Assembly: GCA_024509875.1 (NCBI GenBank)
Contig: JAMPIV010009913.1
Location: forward strand, 404,001 to 468,000
Direction: 5' to 3'
Source of the DNA: Oreohelix idahoensis
Lineage: Eukaryota > Mollusca > Gastropoda > Stylommatophora > Oreohelicidae
Length of the DNA stretch: 64,000 nucleotides
Positions 23,900 through 34,800 of the stretch are shown one piece after another. The notes below the pieces were generated by a model, which saw only the letters and a program-made list of their open reading frames with translations, was not told where the DNA came from and did no database searches. Position numbers and translations under genes: made by a program. The first letter of the stretch is position 1. Each line of letters opens with the position of its first letter.

Positions 23900-23939
23900 G
23901 GTGCCAAAAGGGGAAATGGACCAGAAGACCCTCTGGACA

Positions 23940-24330
23940 AACCCTGACATCCCACGGTCATTGAGGCAGTCCTCGTAAATGACCAAGAGGTGACCTGCCT
24001 TTATGATACAGGCCTTGCATTCGACACATTTGTCTGTGCATTTCTAGTCAAGCCTGACCAGATGACACTATAGAAATACACGGACCTACTCAAAGTGCAG
24101 CACCTATGCATTTGGCCATAGCCAAGATTCAGGTCAAATCGAAATACGTGACTGGGGAAATCAGTGCAGCAATCTTGGACGACCCTATTTATCCCTTGAT
24201 CTTAGGGTGTAGGTATGTGTTCTTGGGAGAACCCATTCACCCTCTGGTTGTGGCGGCTGTCACCACTAAAGGACAGGCCAAATGGAATATGGAGTTGGAA
24301 TCTCCACCCAACATCCTTCCTGAGGAATTA
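23940..24330 (+). pseudogene. gypsy aspartic protease region, decayed
   Basis: Across frames one reads VNDQEVTCLYDTG (the DTG catalytic triad, about 23,977-24,012), then AKIQVKSKYVTGEISAAILDD and YPLILGCRYVFLGEPIHPL (24,118-24,246), which corresponds to the ILG flap-to-end block of retropepsins. A stop near 24,072 and a frameshift break it. It is followed at once by a VAAVTTKGQAK linker that leads into integrase, not RT. Confidence 0.65.
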
Positions 24331-24418
24331 AAAAAGGCACAAACTGAGGATCAATCTCTAGCGCCCTGCTACAAAAAACTACCGAAAGCACACACTCCTC
24401 TACAAGAAAAATGGGCTG

Positions 24419-25730
24419 TTGCATCGTAAAGCAGGAAATGGAGGACATGAACATGGGCAACTTGTTGTTCCATCAGCATACCAAGCCCAAGTCCTAGAAA
24501 TGGGCCATGCCCTTCCATTTAGTGGCCATATGGGTGTAAGTGCAACGATTCAGCATATTTCATGTCATTATTATTGGCCAGGTATCAACGCAGATATTCA
24601 GAGATATGTGAAATCATGCCCGCAGTGCCAGAGGGCAGCCCCAAAACACTGGATGGCCCCAGCCACTCTGAGAGAAATGCCAATCTTGGGCACACCATTT
24701 AAATGAGTAGCGGTGGATATTGTGGGTCCACTTACTTGTAGCAAAAAGAGAAACAGTTATATACTCACGTTAGTGGATTGTTGCTCCATGTGGGCAGAGG
24801 CTATCGCTATGCCTGCCTGTGATTCCAAGCATGTTGCTGAGGCTCTGCTCACCATATTTACTCGGCTAGAATTTCCATCCCAGATCCTGACAGATAATGG
24901 TTCACAATTCCGAGGAAAACTCACTGAGGCAGTGTTTGGATATTTCAGGCCAGACATATCTACACCCTCAAACAAATGGCCAGGTGGAGCGGTTTAACGG
25001 GATTCTTATTTCCATCCTTCGAAAACTTGTGCAGGAAAAACCAGAGAGCTAGGATCACTACTTACCCGCAGCACTATTTGCTTACCACGAAGTACGCCAC
25101 ATTTCTACTGGGATGCTACCTGCCACAATGCTGTTTGGTAGAACTATAAAAGGACCTCTAGAGGCACTGTTACATACTTGGACAGATGATAAAGCTGATG
25201 AAACGGTCACCTCTGCATCTCAATACGTGAATGAGTTGACCCAACGCCTCAAAACAGGATGGGAACTGGCAAAGGAAAACATACGCTGTGCACATTGTAA
25301 ACATGCGCGTTCCTATAACCACACTGCGAAGGATAGGGAGCTAGAAGTAGGAGAACAGGTCTTATTACTCATGCCCAGTAGCAATAATAAATTGCAAATC
25401 GGGTGGAGAGGTCCATATAAAATTGTTGAGAAGATGTCGCGCACCAATTACAAGATTGCCATAAAGGGGAAGCAGAAAATTTACCACATAAACCTGCTGA
25501 AGCAATATTATGAGAGACCGAGTGCAGAACCAGCACATTTTATGACACTGGCAGAGAAGGCCACTCTCCAAACCTCCGATGTCTTGCGGGCAGTGTTAGG
25601 ATGTGCAAGAACATGGACAGGAAGACTCCACAACTTCCCCACTGAAGACACGCCCACGGCGACCGCTGCCTCAATTGGCTGTGTGTGGTGTACCCGGAAA
25701 CGGGGCCTCCCAGTACTGAGGCACAGTTAA
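24419..25730 (+). pseudogene. gypsy integrase with GPY/F module
   Basis: The N-terminal zinc domain reads GHALPFSGHMGV ... CPQC (H-x6-H, then C-x2-C). In the catalytic core, VDIVGP holds the first Asp (~24,715), LTDNGSQF the second (~24,895), and NGQVERFNG (~24,970-25,000, after a frameshift) the Glu. After a stop at ~25,050 the frame continues (YHEVRHISTGMLPATMLFGR), with LQIGWRGPYKIVEKMSRTNY as the GPY/F module near 25,400. The enzyme would insert the cDNA. In-frame stops at 24,704 and ~25,050, plus the shift, inactivate it. Confidence 0.85.
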
Positions 25731-26460
25731 GTCCCCGATGTCACTTATCGGTGCAGAGTTGAGAGAGATGGCTGAGCATCACAATCCCCCCTGTGTTGCA
25801 GCATGATGAGAACCCAGCATTGCACACTGAGCTTGGGGGATCACTTGGGCACCAGACTTAATACTGGCTCTTGACTGGATGGCCGCATGCAGGAGATTTC
25901 TACAATGGAGGGTTGGCAGGTGGTGGGTATCTGGAAGTGGCTCTGTGCAGGACGTGAGGATTCCTTGGGAGAGCCCAGAACCAGAACACAGCATTGTGCA
26001 AGCTCTGCATAGCTGGAGAGCCCCCTGGATGACGGGGAATGCACAGTGTGCTACCCCACCTATCCCCAACTGCTAACTTAGAACCAGAAGTGGGGTCCTC
26101 TGTATGCATGCCAGGCCAGGATAAAATGCCTGGGAAAGAGACTGGAGCTCAGAACTCCCTAACTCAAAGTTGCAGGATGGCAGAAAAGCCATGGGAAAGA
26201 CAGGGCTATTTTGAAGATAACGCAACCATATTTTCATCATACGAGCTCGGACGCCGCCTCGGTAAACAAGGTCCGCGCAGAGCAGTGACACCCCCAGGCT
26301 GCTTGCAAATAGTCTACTACTGGGAACATAAACGGATTAGGGATGAGCCCACTCTCCCGTTGAACAGGTGCTAAAGTCATAGATACTGGGCCAGAAGGCG
26401 CACCGGAAACCACAGTATCACGCAACTCGCTTTTTTTTTTTTTTTCTATGGAGAGTACAC
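25731..26460. other. Unassigned GC-richer stretch between integrase and RT
   Basis: Higher in G+C than its neighbours. Short open frames lack recognisable motifs. A run of ~15 T lies at about 26,432. It may be linker sequence specific to this element or a separate insertion read in reverse with a poly(A) tail. I found no flanking duplication. Confidence 0.4.
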
Positions 26461-26464
26461 CGTC

Positions 26465-28051
26465 ATGACACTGGCAATTGCGACGGAAACTGAGGCAGAA
26501 CCCCTGACCTCCTGTGAATACCCTCTTCGCCAGGGCAAAACTCACCAAGATGTTAGGATCAGTTCAACTTTAATGGAGGATCAGCAGGCACAGGTGAAAC
26601 AGTTGTTGAGAAAACACACTAGTACACTCACGGATAAACCTGGAATGACCAACCTGATAGAATCTGATATGAAGCTAACAGACCTCGCCACGGTATGAGT
26701 TAAGAACTATCCTGTTCCTTATGTTAAGGCAAAGGCATTGAAGGAGGAAATCGAGTACCTGCTTAAGGAAAATATTATCTCAAAATCAAAGTCTCCTTTA
26801 TAGTGTGAGTGTGGTGATGCTTAGAAAATCCACAGGAGAACATCGCCTCTGCATAGACTACAGAAGGCTAAACCCTGTAACTGAATTTCAAGCGGAGCCC
26901 TTACCTGAACAGAATCAGCTTTTCCCCAAGCTGAGTAGAGCTCAATACTTTTCGAAGATAGACCTTAGCAAAGGGTACTACCAGATCCCGGTAAAAATGG
27001 AAATTCGACCCATGTTAGCATTCAGTACTTCTGAGGGCCATTACGAGTTTAATGTATTGCCATTTGGGCTAAGCAATGCCCCAATCGTCTTTACTCGTAT
27101 GATGAGGAAGTTACTGGAACCCCTGAACCACCCTGGGATAAGTAATTTCATGGACGACATACTTATTGCAACAAACACCTTTGATGAGCACCTGGACACG
27201 GTTTCCCTACTCTTTGAAAGATTAGAGAAACAGGACTCACCGCTCACCCTACAAAATGTCAAACTGCCTGCGAGCAGCTAGAATTTCTGGGTCACACCAT
27301 CTCACATGGATGTATGTTCACAGATGCACGTAATATTGAGAAGTTACAGTGTGCCCCATGACCCCAGACTAAAAAGGATGTCAGGTCATTTGTGTCTCTA
27401 CGTGGCTTCTACCAGAGATATATTAAAGATTTTAATGCCCTAAGTGCACCGCTGACCACGTTAACCAAGTATGGGAACCCGGACAAAGTAACCTGGACAG
27501 CAGAGTGCAAAAATGCCTACATGCTGCTGAAGGAGAAACTCACAGCTAGGCCAATTCTGCGACTGCCTGACTTAACTCTGAATTTTACGCTGCCAACAGA
27601 TGCTAGCAATATAGGGATAGGAGCCACTCTCCTCCAGCTTGGAGAGGGACGTTCCGCAATGCTATTCCCCATTGCATATGCTAGTAGGAAATTGAACTCG
27701 GCTGAACAGAACTACTCTACAATCGAATGAGAATGTCTGTCGCTTATCTGGGCAGTGCAGAAGTTTCAACCATATTTATATGGGAAAAAGTTCACGGTGC
27801 AGTGTGATCACCAACCGTTGAAATTTCTTGCAGCGTCGAAGAACCTTAATGCCCGGCTTATGAGATGGTCACTCCTGTTGCAGCCATATTCATTTCACAT
27901 AGAATACATACCTGGGAAGAACAACGTAGGAGCAGATTTTTTTAGCAGACATCCGGATGCAAATGAGGAAAAGTGGGAAGCTGAAAAGGAAGAGGAAGAC
28001 AGGATCAGAGGAGTTGGACGGAAAGTCAAACTTGAGGAGGGGCTTGTGTGA
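26465..28051 (+). pseudogene. gypsy reverse transcriptase and RNase H
   Basis: The pre-RT block (EDQQAQVKQLLRKHTSTLTD) is at 26,571-26,640. RT motifs from 26,805 are STGEHRLCIDYRRLNPVT, SKIDLSKGYYQIPV (catalytic Asp), LPFGLSNAP and FMDDILIATN (the YxDD box with M). After a frameshift near 27,270, RT thumb and RNase H follow: LRGFYQRYIKDFNALSAPLT, LPTDASNIGIGATLLQ (RH Asp), AYASRKLNSAEQNYSTIE, and after a stop QPYLYGKKFTVQCDHQPLK and YIPGKNNVGADFFSRHPD. It converts element RNA to DNA. At least four disablements. Confidence 0.88.
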
Positions 28052-28165
28052 TGACTGCCCATTCCAAAGCCAAGAGTTCTAATCCAGATTGTGCAGTGTT
28101 TTTCTAATGTATGCTGTCTATGAACTGTCTTCTTGGGAAAGAGATTTCTGAATAATATCATGTAT

Positions 28166-28795
28166 GTCTACATTGAAACTTGTATTAATGAGGTCCTTTC
28201 TTGACATATGTTTCCCAAATGCAATGAATTTCCTCTTGCTATTTGTATTCTTATTTTGATATAATTGTCTGTCCCTCTGTCTATATTACTATCAAGATAT
28301 GTGTACGCTTCTACATCCTTTAGTGGTGTTTCTTCAAGTTCAACCTTTTTATCATTTCTTGCATTTGTTCTTATAATCTTTGTCTTTCCCCTGTGTATTT
28401 TCAAGCCCACTTGGTGTGACCTCTTATCGAGAATTTTCACTTTCTCTTGCATCTGATTATGGTTATGGGACAGAAGAGCCAATTCATCTGCAAAATCCAG
28501 ATCATCAAGCTGTTTAGTCAGATTCCACTGGATTCCATTTCTATTGTATGATGTCATTATTTTCAAAACCCAATCTATTGCTAGTAAGAAAAGAAATGGA
28601 GACAAGAGGCATCCATATCTCACTCCTGTTCTAATCCTAAACAGTTTTGTAAGTTGTCCTTCATGAAAAACTCTGCACGTCATGTCTTTATAGGTCTTAT
28701 TCATTAAGTTAATGATCTTCATGGGAACTCCATAATGCCTCATCAATTTCCAAAGTGATTCTCTGTCTACACTGTCAAATGCCATTTCATAATCT
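28166..28795 (-). mobile_element. RTE family 2 RT fragment
   Basis: One 205-codon minus-strand frame contains FDSVDRESLWKLMRHYGVP, GCLLSPFLFLLAIDW, LDDLDFADELALLSHN (catalytic DD replaced by DE), LKIHRGKTKII and TYLDSNID. Both ends are missing: its 5' side stops at the motif A region (28,785) and its 3' C-terminal part is absent. It abuts the truncated 3' LTR. Confidence 0.8.
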
Positions 28796-28821
28796 GATAA
28801 ACAATTTACTTTCGCAGCTGA

Positions 28822-28900
28822 TCTGTAGCTCCTCTTCTATTGGCTGAATGTTTAGGGGATTTGTAGCTCCTCTTCTATTGGCTGAATGTTTAGGGGATTT
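28822..28900. repeat. Tandem duplication, 2 x ~39 bp
   Basis: Two identical adjacent copies of a unit starting TGTAGCTCCTCTTCTATTGG and ending TTTAGGGGATT. Confidence 0.9.
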
Positions 28901-28904
28901 GTTG

Positions 28905-29150
28905 TAGTCAGTCTATTGAGAAGTTGCTGTGGTGGTCAGTCGTCAGTGAAGATGCTGAAATTCGCTTTCGTAGATAGGAGGTTGTGCCATTTGGAAGGTC
29001 CTGGGTTTGATTCTCCAGTGATCCTCTCACTTCAGATATTTTCCTGTTGTCTGGTATTTGACTTTTTTTATTTCTCATGAGTGTCTGAAACATACTTTTG
29101 TGTGTATTATTTATTTACTGTTTGAAGGCCTTAGGTTTCCCTGTTTAATT
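28905..29150 (+). mobile_element. tRNA-headed SINE, related to the insert at 3.6-4.3 kb
   Basis: Contains GGTCCTGGGTTTGATTCTCC at ~28,998-29,017, a near-consensus tRNA B box (GGTTTGATTC). It is followed by a body (TGTTGTCTGGTATTTGACTT, then ATTTCTCATGAGTGTCTGAA, then TTTACTGTTTGAAGG) diverged but collinear with 3,810-3,920 and 4,255-4,338. The A box is weak, and ends and duplication are not resolved. Confidence 0.55.
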
Positions 29151-29559
29151 ATTTAAATGTTTGAAAATAAGTTGTAAGTAACTGGTTCTACATTTTTTTC
29201 ACAGAGAACCTTTCAATAGCTCACAGAACACTAATGCTCCATGGAAAACAGTTTGAGAAATGCTAATGTAAAGAATTGTGGTAACATGAAAACTGTTTTT
29301 TATTTCCATTTCCAAATTTCATAAATCTCTTGTAATCTCTCATTAACATGGTCAGACTTCTTTGTTTGAAAGTTATGTGTTAGACTGAAGTCTTAATCAT
29401 CTTACTTGGCTGGAGACACCAAAGATATGGATACGTTCCTTCAGCTCTGGACAAACCTTAAATTTTCACCAAAAAGTCATAATCCATGAATTTAAAAAAA
29501 AAAAAAAATCAAATTTTTTCTTTTCCATTCTAAATCTTTTAATGACTGTATCTGAGCTT

Positions 29560-29609
29560 GGCATGTGTTTGTTGAAGGCCTATGCTCCTTTGGGAGTGGA
29601 GGGTTATAG
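29560..29609 (+). mobile_element. 50-bp RTE family 2 3' end with perfect duplication
   Basis: ATCTGAGCTT occurs at 29,550-29,559 and 29,610-29,619. Between them are only the last 50 bp of family 2 (GTTGAAGGCCTATGCTCC, then GGGAGTGGAGGGTTAT). This is a complete but extremely 5'-truncated LINE insertion. Confidence 0.9.
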
Positions 29610-29619
29610 ATCTGAGCTT

Positions 29620-30470
29620 TCATACCATTTATAGATATTTATAAATTATTACATATGTCTCTGAATCTAGCCATTGCTAATAGGATGTTATTGATTCTAG
29701 AATTTGGGTTTCTCTAAATTCACTATCTGCCTTGTAACTTTCAAACTTTTTTTTCCACGATCACCCCCAATTTTAAGCCATACTTCATCTTCTGGTATAC
29801 AATAATTATGCAGTGTTAATAAGCACTCCCTCTTGTAGTCACTGAGGAACCCACACAAAAAAAATGACATAAAACATTAATAATTACCAATGATGCCTCT
29901 AGCCTATGCCAATCCTCTCCCACAAACTTTCATTTGCACATGCATCCATCCATATGTATTCCCTCATGTCCATTTTCTTTCTGCCCCTTCATGCTTCTGT
30001 TTATGTTGTCCCTGACCTATGAAAGGGACTAACCTACATGAAGACGGCAGGCTACTAAGATGAATTTAAGTACAGAGAATCTTTAATTTCTCCTCGACAT
30101 TAACAAAAAAGTATTTATTTTTAACTGTCTGGGATCCATAGATTTTAAGATATTTAACTAGTAAATGTGTCATCCTTGGTAATATTTTCCTCTAATGATG
30201 ATGATGTTTTGTAATAGCTGCTACAAAACAAAATAATATAATAAAACAATGTCAATCCACATAAGGTTAATATTTTGTCTGAAGTTAGTTTCAAGGACAT
30301 TATTTAGTCCAGTGCTTATCAGGAATACATTGAAACTGGCTTAAATTTCATGATTTTTCAAGCCAAAGTCAGCTGATATTTCCCACCAAAATAAATGATG
30401 CTCTGTTTGCTGATTAAAAAGATTTATTGCCTTCAGATCAAGAGAAAGGGCATGCAACTAAAGTAGTGAC
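29620..30470. other. No gene recognised
   Basis: AT-rich sequence without coding motifs. It lies 3' of the decayed zinc-finger duplicate (minus strand). Confidence 0.5.
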
Positions 30471-30474
30471 CTTT

Positions 30475-30992
30475 TAGAAGGCACAAACAGCCGTGAGTAA
30501 ATGCTGCACCACAAACATCACACTTGTAAGGCTTCTCTCCTGTATGTACTCATTTATGATTTTGTAGACTACCACTCACAGTAAATGCTGCACCACAAAC
30601 ATTATACACTTATGAGGTTTCTCTTGTGAATATATTCTTTTATGTTTTTGTGGAATATCTCTCTGTGTAAATGCTGAACCAGAAAATGTTACAGCTGTAA
30701 GGCTCTCTCCTGTTTGCAGTCTTATATAATTCTGTAGACAACCTCTTTGAGTAAATGGTGCCTCACTAACATCACACATGTAATGCTTACTATCTGTATG
30801 TATTCTCTTTTTGTAAGTTACTTGTCTCAGTAAATGCTGCATCACAAACATCACACTTGTAAGGTCTCTGTCCTGTACGCATTCTTTTATGTTTTTGTAG
30901 ACTACATCTCACAGTAAATGCTGCACCACAGACATTACACTTCCCCTGCATGTATCCTTTCATGTAATTGTTGGCCACTACTATGAGAAATT
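30475..30992 (-). pseudogene. Decayed C2H2 zinc-finger array (tandem duplicate of the main gene)
   Basis: Minus-strand frames shift between finger remnants: KCNVCGAAFTVRCSLQKHKR (intact C2, last His lost), YKCDVCDAAFTETSNLQKEN, YMCDVSEAPFTQRGCLQNY and SGSAFTQRDIPQKHKRIY. They share the KCDVCGAAFT...LQKHKRIHTG consensus of the main array. Together with the finger at 31,400-31,509 and the spacer at 31,745-31,835, this makes a second, dead copy of the gene 3' of the main one, interrupted by a LINE and a SINE. Confidence 0.8.
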
Positions 30993-30999
30993 TGAATAA

Positions 31000-31392
31000 G
31001 GAACAATTTTTTTAATTTTCTGGCCGAACACCATCACCAGCCAAGAACATTCTTTGATGACTTTGTAGGTGATGAGTCACCAAGACATGCGCACCATCGT
31101 AGTGGGTAAACATTGGAATTGGGTTGACCAAATCCTCAGAAGAGATCCTGACACCATTACCAGAACTGCCATGCTATGGACTACAGATGGAAAGTGAAAG
31201 CAAGGATGGCCAAAAGCCACCTGACAGAGAACTATGGAGACTGAAATGCTAAGCATGAACCAGAGCTGGGGCACCACATGAAGGATGGCTGTTGAACAAT
31301 CAAAGTAGAGACAGTTTGTTGCTGCCCTACAAGGCACAATGAGATGTGTTGGTCATTGATTGCTTTATCAGGACCAAACAAGAAGAAGACAC
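31000..31392 (+). mobile_element. RTE family 3 3' end, with a zinc-finger-derived patch
   Basis: Plus-strand match to the family 3 C-terminus and 3' end (CTGGCCGAACACCATCACCA, ACATGCGCACCATCGTAG, TTGTTGCTGCCCTACAAGGC, GAAGAAGA tail), 5'-truncated. TGAATAA at 30,993-30,999 and 31,393-31,399 may be its duplication. Positions ~31,048-31,077 do not match the LINE but match the zinc-finger array at ~34,100 (reverse strand) at about 28 of 30 bases. Confidence 0.75.
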
Positions 31393-31509
31393 TGAATAAA
31401 TTCTTCATCACAAACTTCAAGCCAGTAAGGATTCTCTTCCGTATGTATTCTTTTATGTTGTTATAGGTTATCTTACTCAATAAATGATACACCAGAAATA
31501 TCACACTTG
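31393..31509 (-). pseudogene. Degenerate zinc finger of the duplicate array
   Basis: The sequence is collinear with one finger plus linker of the main array (CACACTTG, ATTCTCTTCCGTATGTATTC, TTTTATG) but lacks a continuous frame. It ends at the poly(A) end of a SINE-like insert. Confidence 0.6.
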
Positions 31510-31736
31510 TTTTTTTTTTTTTTGCCTTCTCCTGGTGAGGCACGTTCCTTTCAACCTATTTGGTTATATCAGAGCGAATTTATCATCCCAAAAAATGTCA
31601 ACTCAGTTGACTGCTAACCCGATCAGCATTGATAGATACTAAGTCCTGAAAAGAACCAACATTATCTATCTGATAGCATAAAGCCCTAAAAAAGGACTCA
31701 CGAGCTACGCCAACGCCCGAGCTAGTAGTCAGCGGT
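31510..31736 (-). mobile_element. Short poly(A) retroelement (SINE-like) in the zinc-finger spacer
   Basis: On the minus strand, TCCTACAA and CAAGTGTGAT, which are contiguous in zinc-finger genes (TCCTACAAGTGTGAT at the main spacer), are separated by 227 bp ending in ~15 A. The insert starts CCGCTGACTACTAGCTCGGG and contains TTGGCGTAGCTCGTGAG, an A-box-like sequence. Only a 3-4 bp duplication (CAA) is visible. Confidence 0.6.
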
Positions 31737-31744
31737 TGTAGGAT

Positions 31745-31835
31745 TTGTCTTCCTCTATTATCTTGTGAGACTGAATGATTAAATCACTATAAGCCGTAGC
31801 AGCTCTATCACTCACACTAAGCTATGTATACTTTT
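31745..31835 (-). pseudogene. Duplicated spacer exon piece fused to the end of the finger array
   Basis: This matches the spacer that precedes the fingers in the main gene at ~34,425-34,490 (GTGAGACTGARTGATTAAATCACT, CAGCTCTRTCACTCACAC). Here it directly follows the last finger (…KSIH|SLV stop), out of frame. The junction therefore looks like an unequal-exchange breakpoint between two copies of the gene. Confidence 0.7.
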
Positions 31836-34800
31836 ATGTCTCCTTAGATTACCACTCTCAGTAAATGCTGCTCCACAAACCTCACACTTGTAAGGTTTAT
31901 TTCCTGTATGTATTCTTTTATGACTTTGAAGGTGATCTTTCCGAGTAAATACTGAACCACAATGATCACACTTGTAAGGTTTATTTCCTCTATGTATTCT
32001 TGCATGCTTTTGTAGATTACTACTCTGAGTAAATGCTACACCACAAACATCACACTTGTAAGGTTTATTTCCTGTATGTATTCTTATATGCCTTTTTAGA
32101 CTATCACTCTCAGTAAATTCTGCTCCACAGACATCACACATGTAAGGTTTATTTCCTGTATGTATTCTTTTATGCCTATGTAGACTACTTCTCTCAGTAA
32201 ATGCTGCTCCACAGACATCACACTTTTAAGGTTTATTTCCTGTATGTATTCTTTTATGACTTTGTAGGTGATCTTTCCGAGTAAATGCTGCACCACAAAC
32301 ATCACACTTGTAAGGTTTATTTCCTGTATGTATTCTTTTATGCTGATGTAGACTACCGCTCTGAGTAAATGCTGCACCACAGACATCACACTTGTAAGGT
32401 TTCTTTCCTGTATGTATTCTTTTATGCTGTTGTAGACTACTGCTCTGAGTAAATGCTGCACCACAAACATCACACTTGTAAGGTTTATTTCCTGTATGTA
32501 TTCTTTTATGACTTTGAAGGTTACCTGTCTGAGTAAATGCTGCTCCACAAACATCACACTTGTAAGGCTTCTCTCCTGTATGTATTCTTTTATGATTTTG
32601 TAGATCACTGCTCAGAGTAAATGCTGCACCACAGACATCACACATGTAAGCTTTATTTCCTGTATGTATTCTTTTATGCCTTTGCAGACTACAGCTCAGA
32701 GTAAATGCTGCACCACAGACATCACATTTGTAAGGTTTATTTCCTGTATGTATTATTTTATGACTTTGTAGTTGATCTTTCCGAGTAAATGCTGCACCAC
32801 AAACATCACACTTGTAAGGCTTCTCTCCTGTATGTATTCTTTTATGACTTTGTAGACTACTGCTCACAGTAAATGCTGCACCACAAACATCACACTTGTA
32901 AGGCTTCTCTCCTGTATGTATTCTTTTATGACTTTGTAGACTACTGCTCACAGTAAATACTGCTCCACAAATATCACACTTGTAAGGTTTATTTCCTGTA
33001 TGTATTCTTTCATGCCTTTGTAGACTACTACTGTAAGTAAATGCTGCTCCACAGACATCACACTTGTAAGGTTTATCTCCTGTATGTATTCTTTTATGAT
33101 TTTGTAGATTACTGCTCAGAGTAAATGCTGCACCAGAAACATCACACTTGTATGGTTTATTACCTGTATGTATTCTTTTATGCCTTCGTAGACTACCACT
33201 CTCAGTAAATGCTGCACCACAAACTTCCCACTTGTAAGGTTTATTTCCTGTATGTATTATTTTATGCCTTTGTAGACTACCACTCACAGTAAATTCTGCT
33301 CCACAGACATCACACTCATAAGGTTTATTTCCTGTATGTATTCTTTTATGCCTTTGTAGGTTACCTTTCAGAGTAAATGCTGCTCCACAAACATCACACT
33401 TGTAAGGTTTCTCACCTGTGTGTATTCTTTTATGATTTTGTAGGTTACCTGTCTGAGTAAATGCTGCTCCACAAACATCACACTTGTAAGGCTTCTCTCC
33501 TGTATGTATTCTTTTATGATTTTGTAGATTACTGCTCAGAGTAAATGCTGCACCACAGACATAACACTTGTAAAGTTTATATCCTGTATCTATTCTTATG
33601 TGATTTTGTAGGTTACCTTCCTGAGTAAATGCTGCTTCACAAACATTACACTTGTAAGGCTTCTCTCCTGTATGTATTCTTTTATGACTTCGTAGACTAC
33701 TGCTCAAAGTAAATGCTGCTCCACAAACATCACACTTGTAAGGCTTCTCTCCTGTATGTATTCTTTTATGCTTTTGTAGATTACCTCTCTCTGTAAATGC
33801 TGCTCCATAAACATCACACTTGTAAGGCTTCTCTCCTGTATGTATTATTTTATGCTTTCGTAGATTACTGCTCAGAGTAAATGCTGCACCACAAGCATCA
33901 CACTTGTAAGGCTTTTCTCCTGTATGTGTTCTTTTATGACTTTGTAGGTGCTGAGTTCGAGTAAATGCTGCTCCACAAATATCACACTTGTAAGGTTTTT
34001 TTCCTGCATGCATTCTTTTATGCCTTTGTAGACTACTGCTCTCAGTAAATGCTGCTCCACAGACATCACACTTGTAAGGTTTATTTCCTGTATGTATTCT
34101 TTTATGACTTTGTAGGTGATGTGTCTGAGTAACTGCTGCACCACAAACATCCCAATTGTAAGGTTTATTTACTGTATGTAGTCTTTTATGGCCTTGTAGC
34201 TTGCTTGTCTGAGTAAATGCTGCTTCACAAACATCACACATAAAAGGTTCATTTCCTGTATGTATTCTTTCACGTAATTTTAGGCTACAACTTTCATTAA
34301 ATTCTGCATCACAAACATCACACTTGTAAGGCTTCTCTTGTATAGATATTCTGTTATGTTGCTGTATGCAATCTTTCACACCACCCATATCACACTTGTA
34401 GGACATACTTTCCTTTAGTTTCATGTGAGACTGAGTGATTAAATCACTGCAAGTAGCAACAGCTCTGTCACTCACACAAAGCTGAACATTTAACTCACTG
34501 GCAGAAAATGGAATACTGCAATTTATGTTACAGGCTTGATTTTTTAAACCTGATTCACTACTGTGTAGGTTGTCAAACTCTGTAGAAGTCCTTTCCTGAC
34601 TGTTGATGAGATTCACTGATGCTTCATTATCAGTGAGTCTCAGGTTGATGCTAGCTTCTCTTGCGACATCATTAAAAGTGGCATCTCCAATCTTACTTGC
34701 TGCTTCATTCATGTTATTTCCACTGTCCTGTGGTAACACATTCTGAAGATCACTGCATTTATTATCAAACTCCCAGCCCCCATCTCTGTGTACTGCTTTC

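Larger units (their letters stand above)
22674..28165 (+). mobile_element. Ty3/gypsy LTR retrotransposon with order gag-PR-INT-RT-RH (Gmr1-like)
   Basis: A possible tRNA-Leu-type primer site (TGGTGTTAGAAGCAC at 22,674-22,688) precedes gag at 22,738. The order then is zinc knuckle, protease, integrase (24,419-25,640), an unassigned ~0.8-kb stretch, reverse transcriptase (26,580-27,290), RNase H (27,390-27,960), a purine-rich tract (GAGGAGGGGC at ~28,034) and an LTR-like start TGTGATGACT at ~28,047. RT and RH are Ty3/gypsy type, yet integrase precedes RT as in Ty1/copia. That order is known for the Gmr1 clade of gypsy elements. Frameshifts and stops in every domain show it is dead. The 3' LTR is cut at ~28,165 by an RTE fragment. 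Confidence 0.85.

Noticed and set aside
32096..32608. 170-codon repetitive frame overlapping the zinc-finger array
   Set aside because: Shadow frame of the KCDVCG finger repeat on the same strand.
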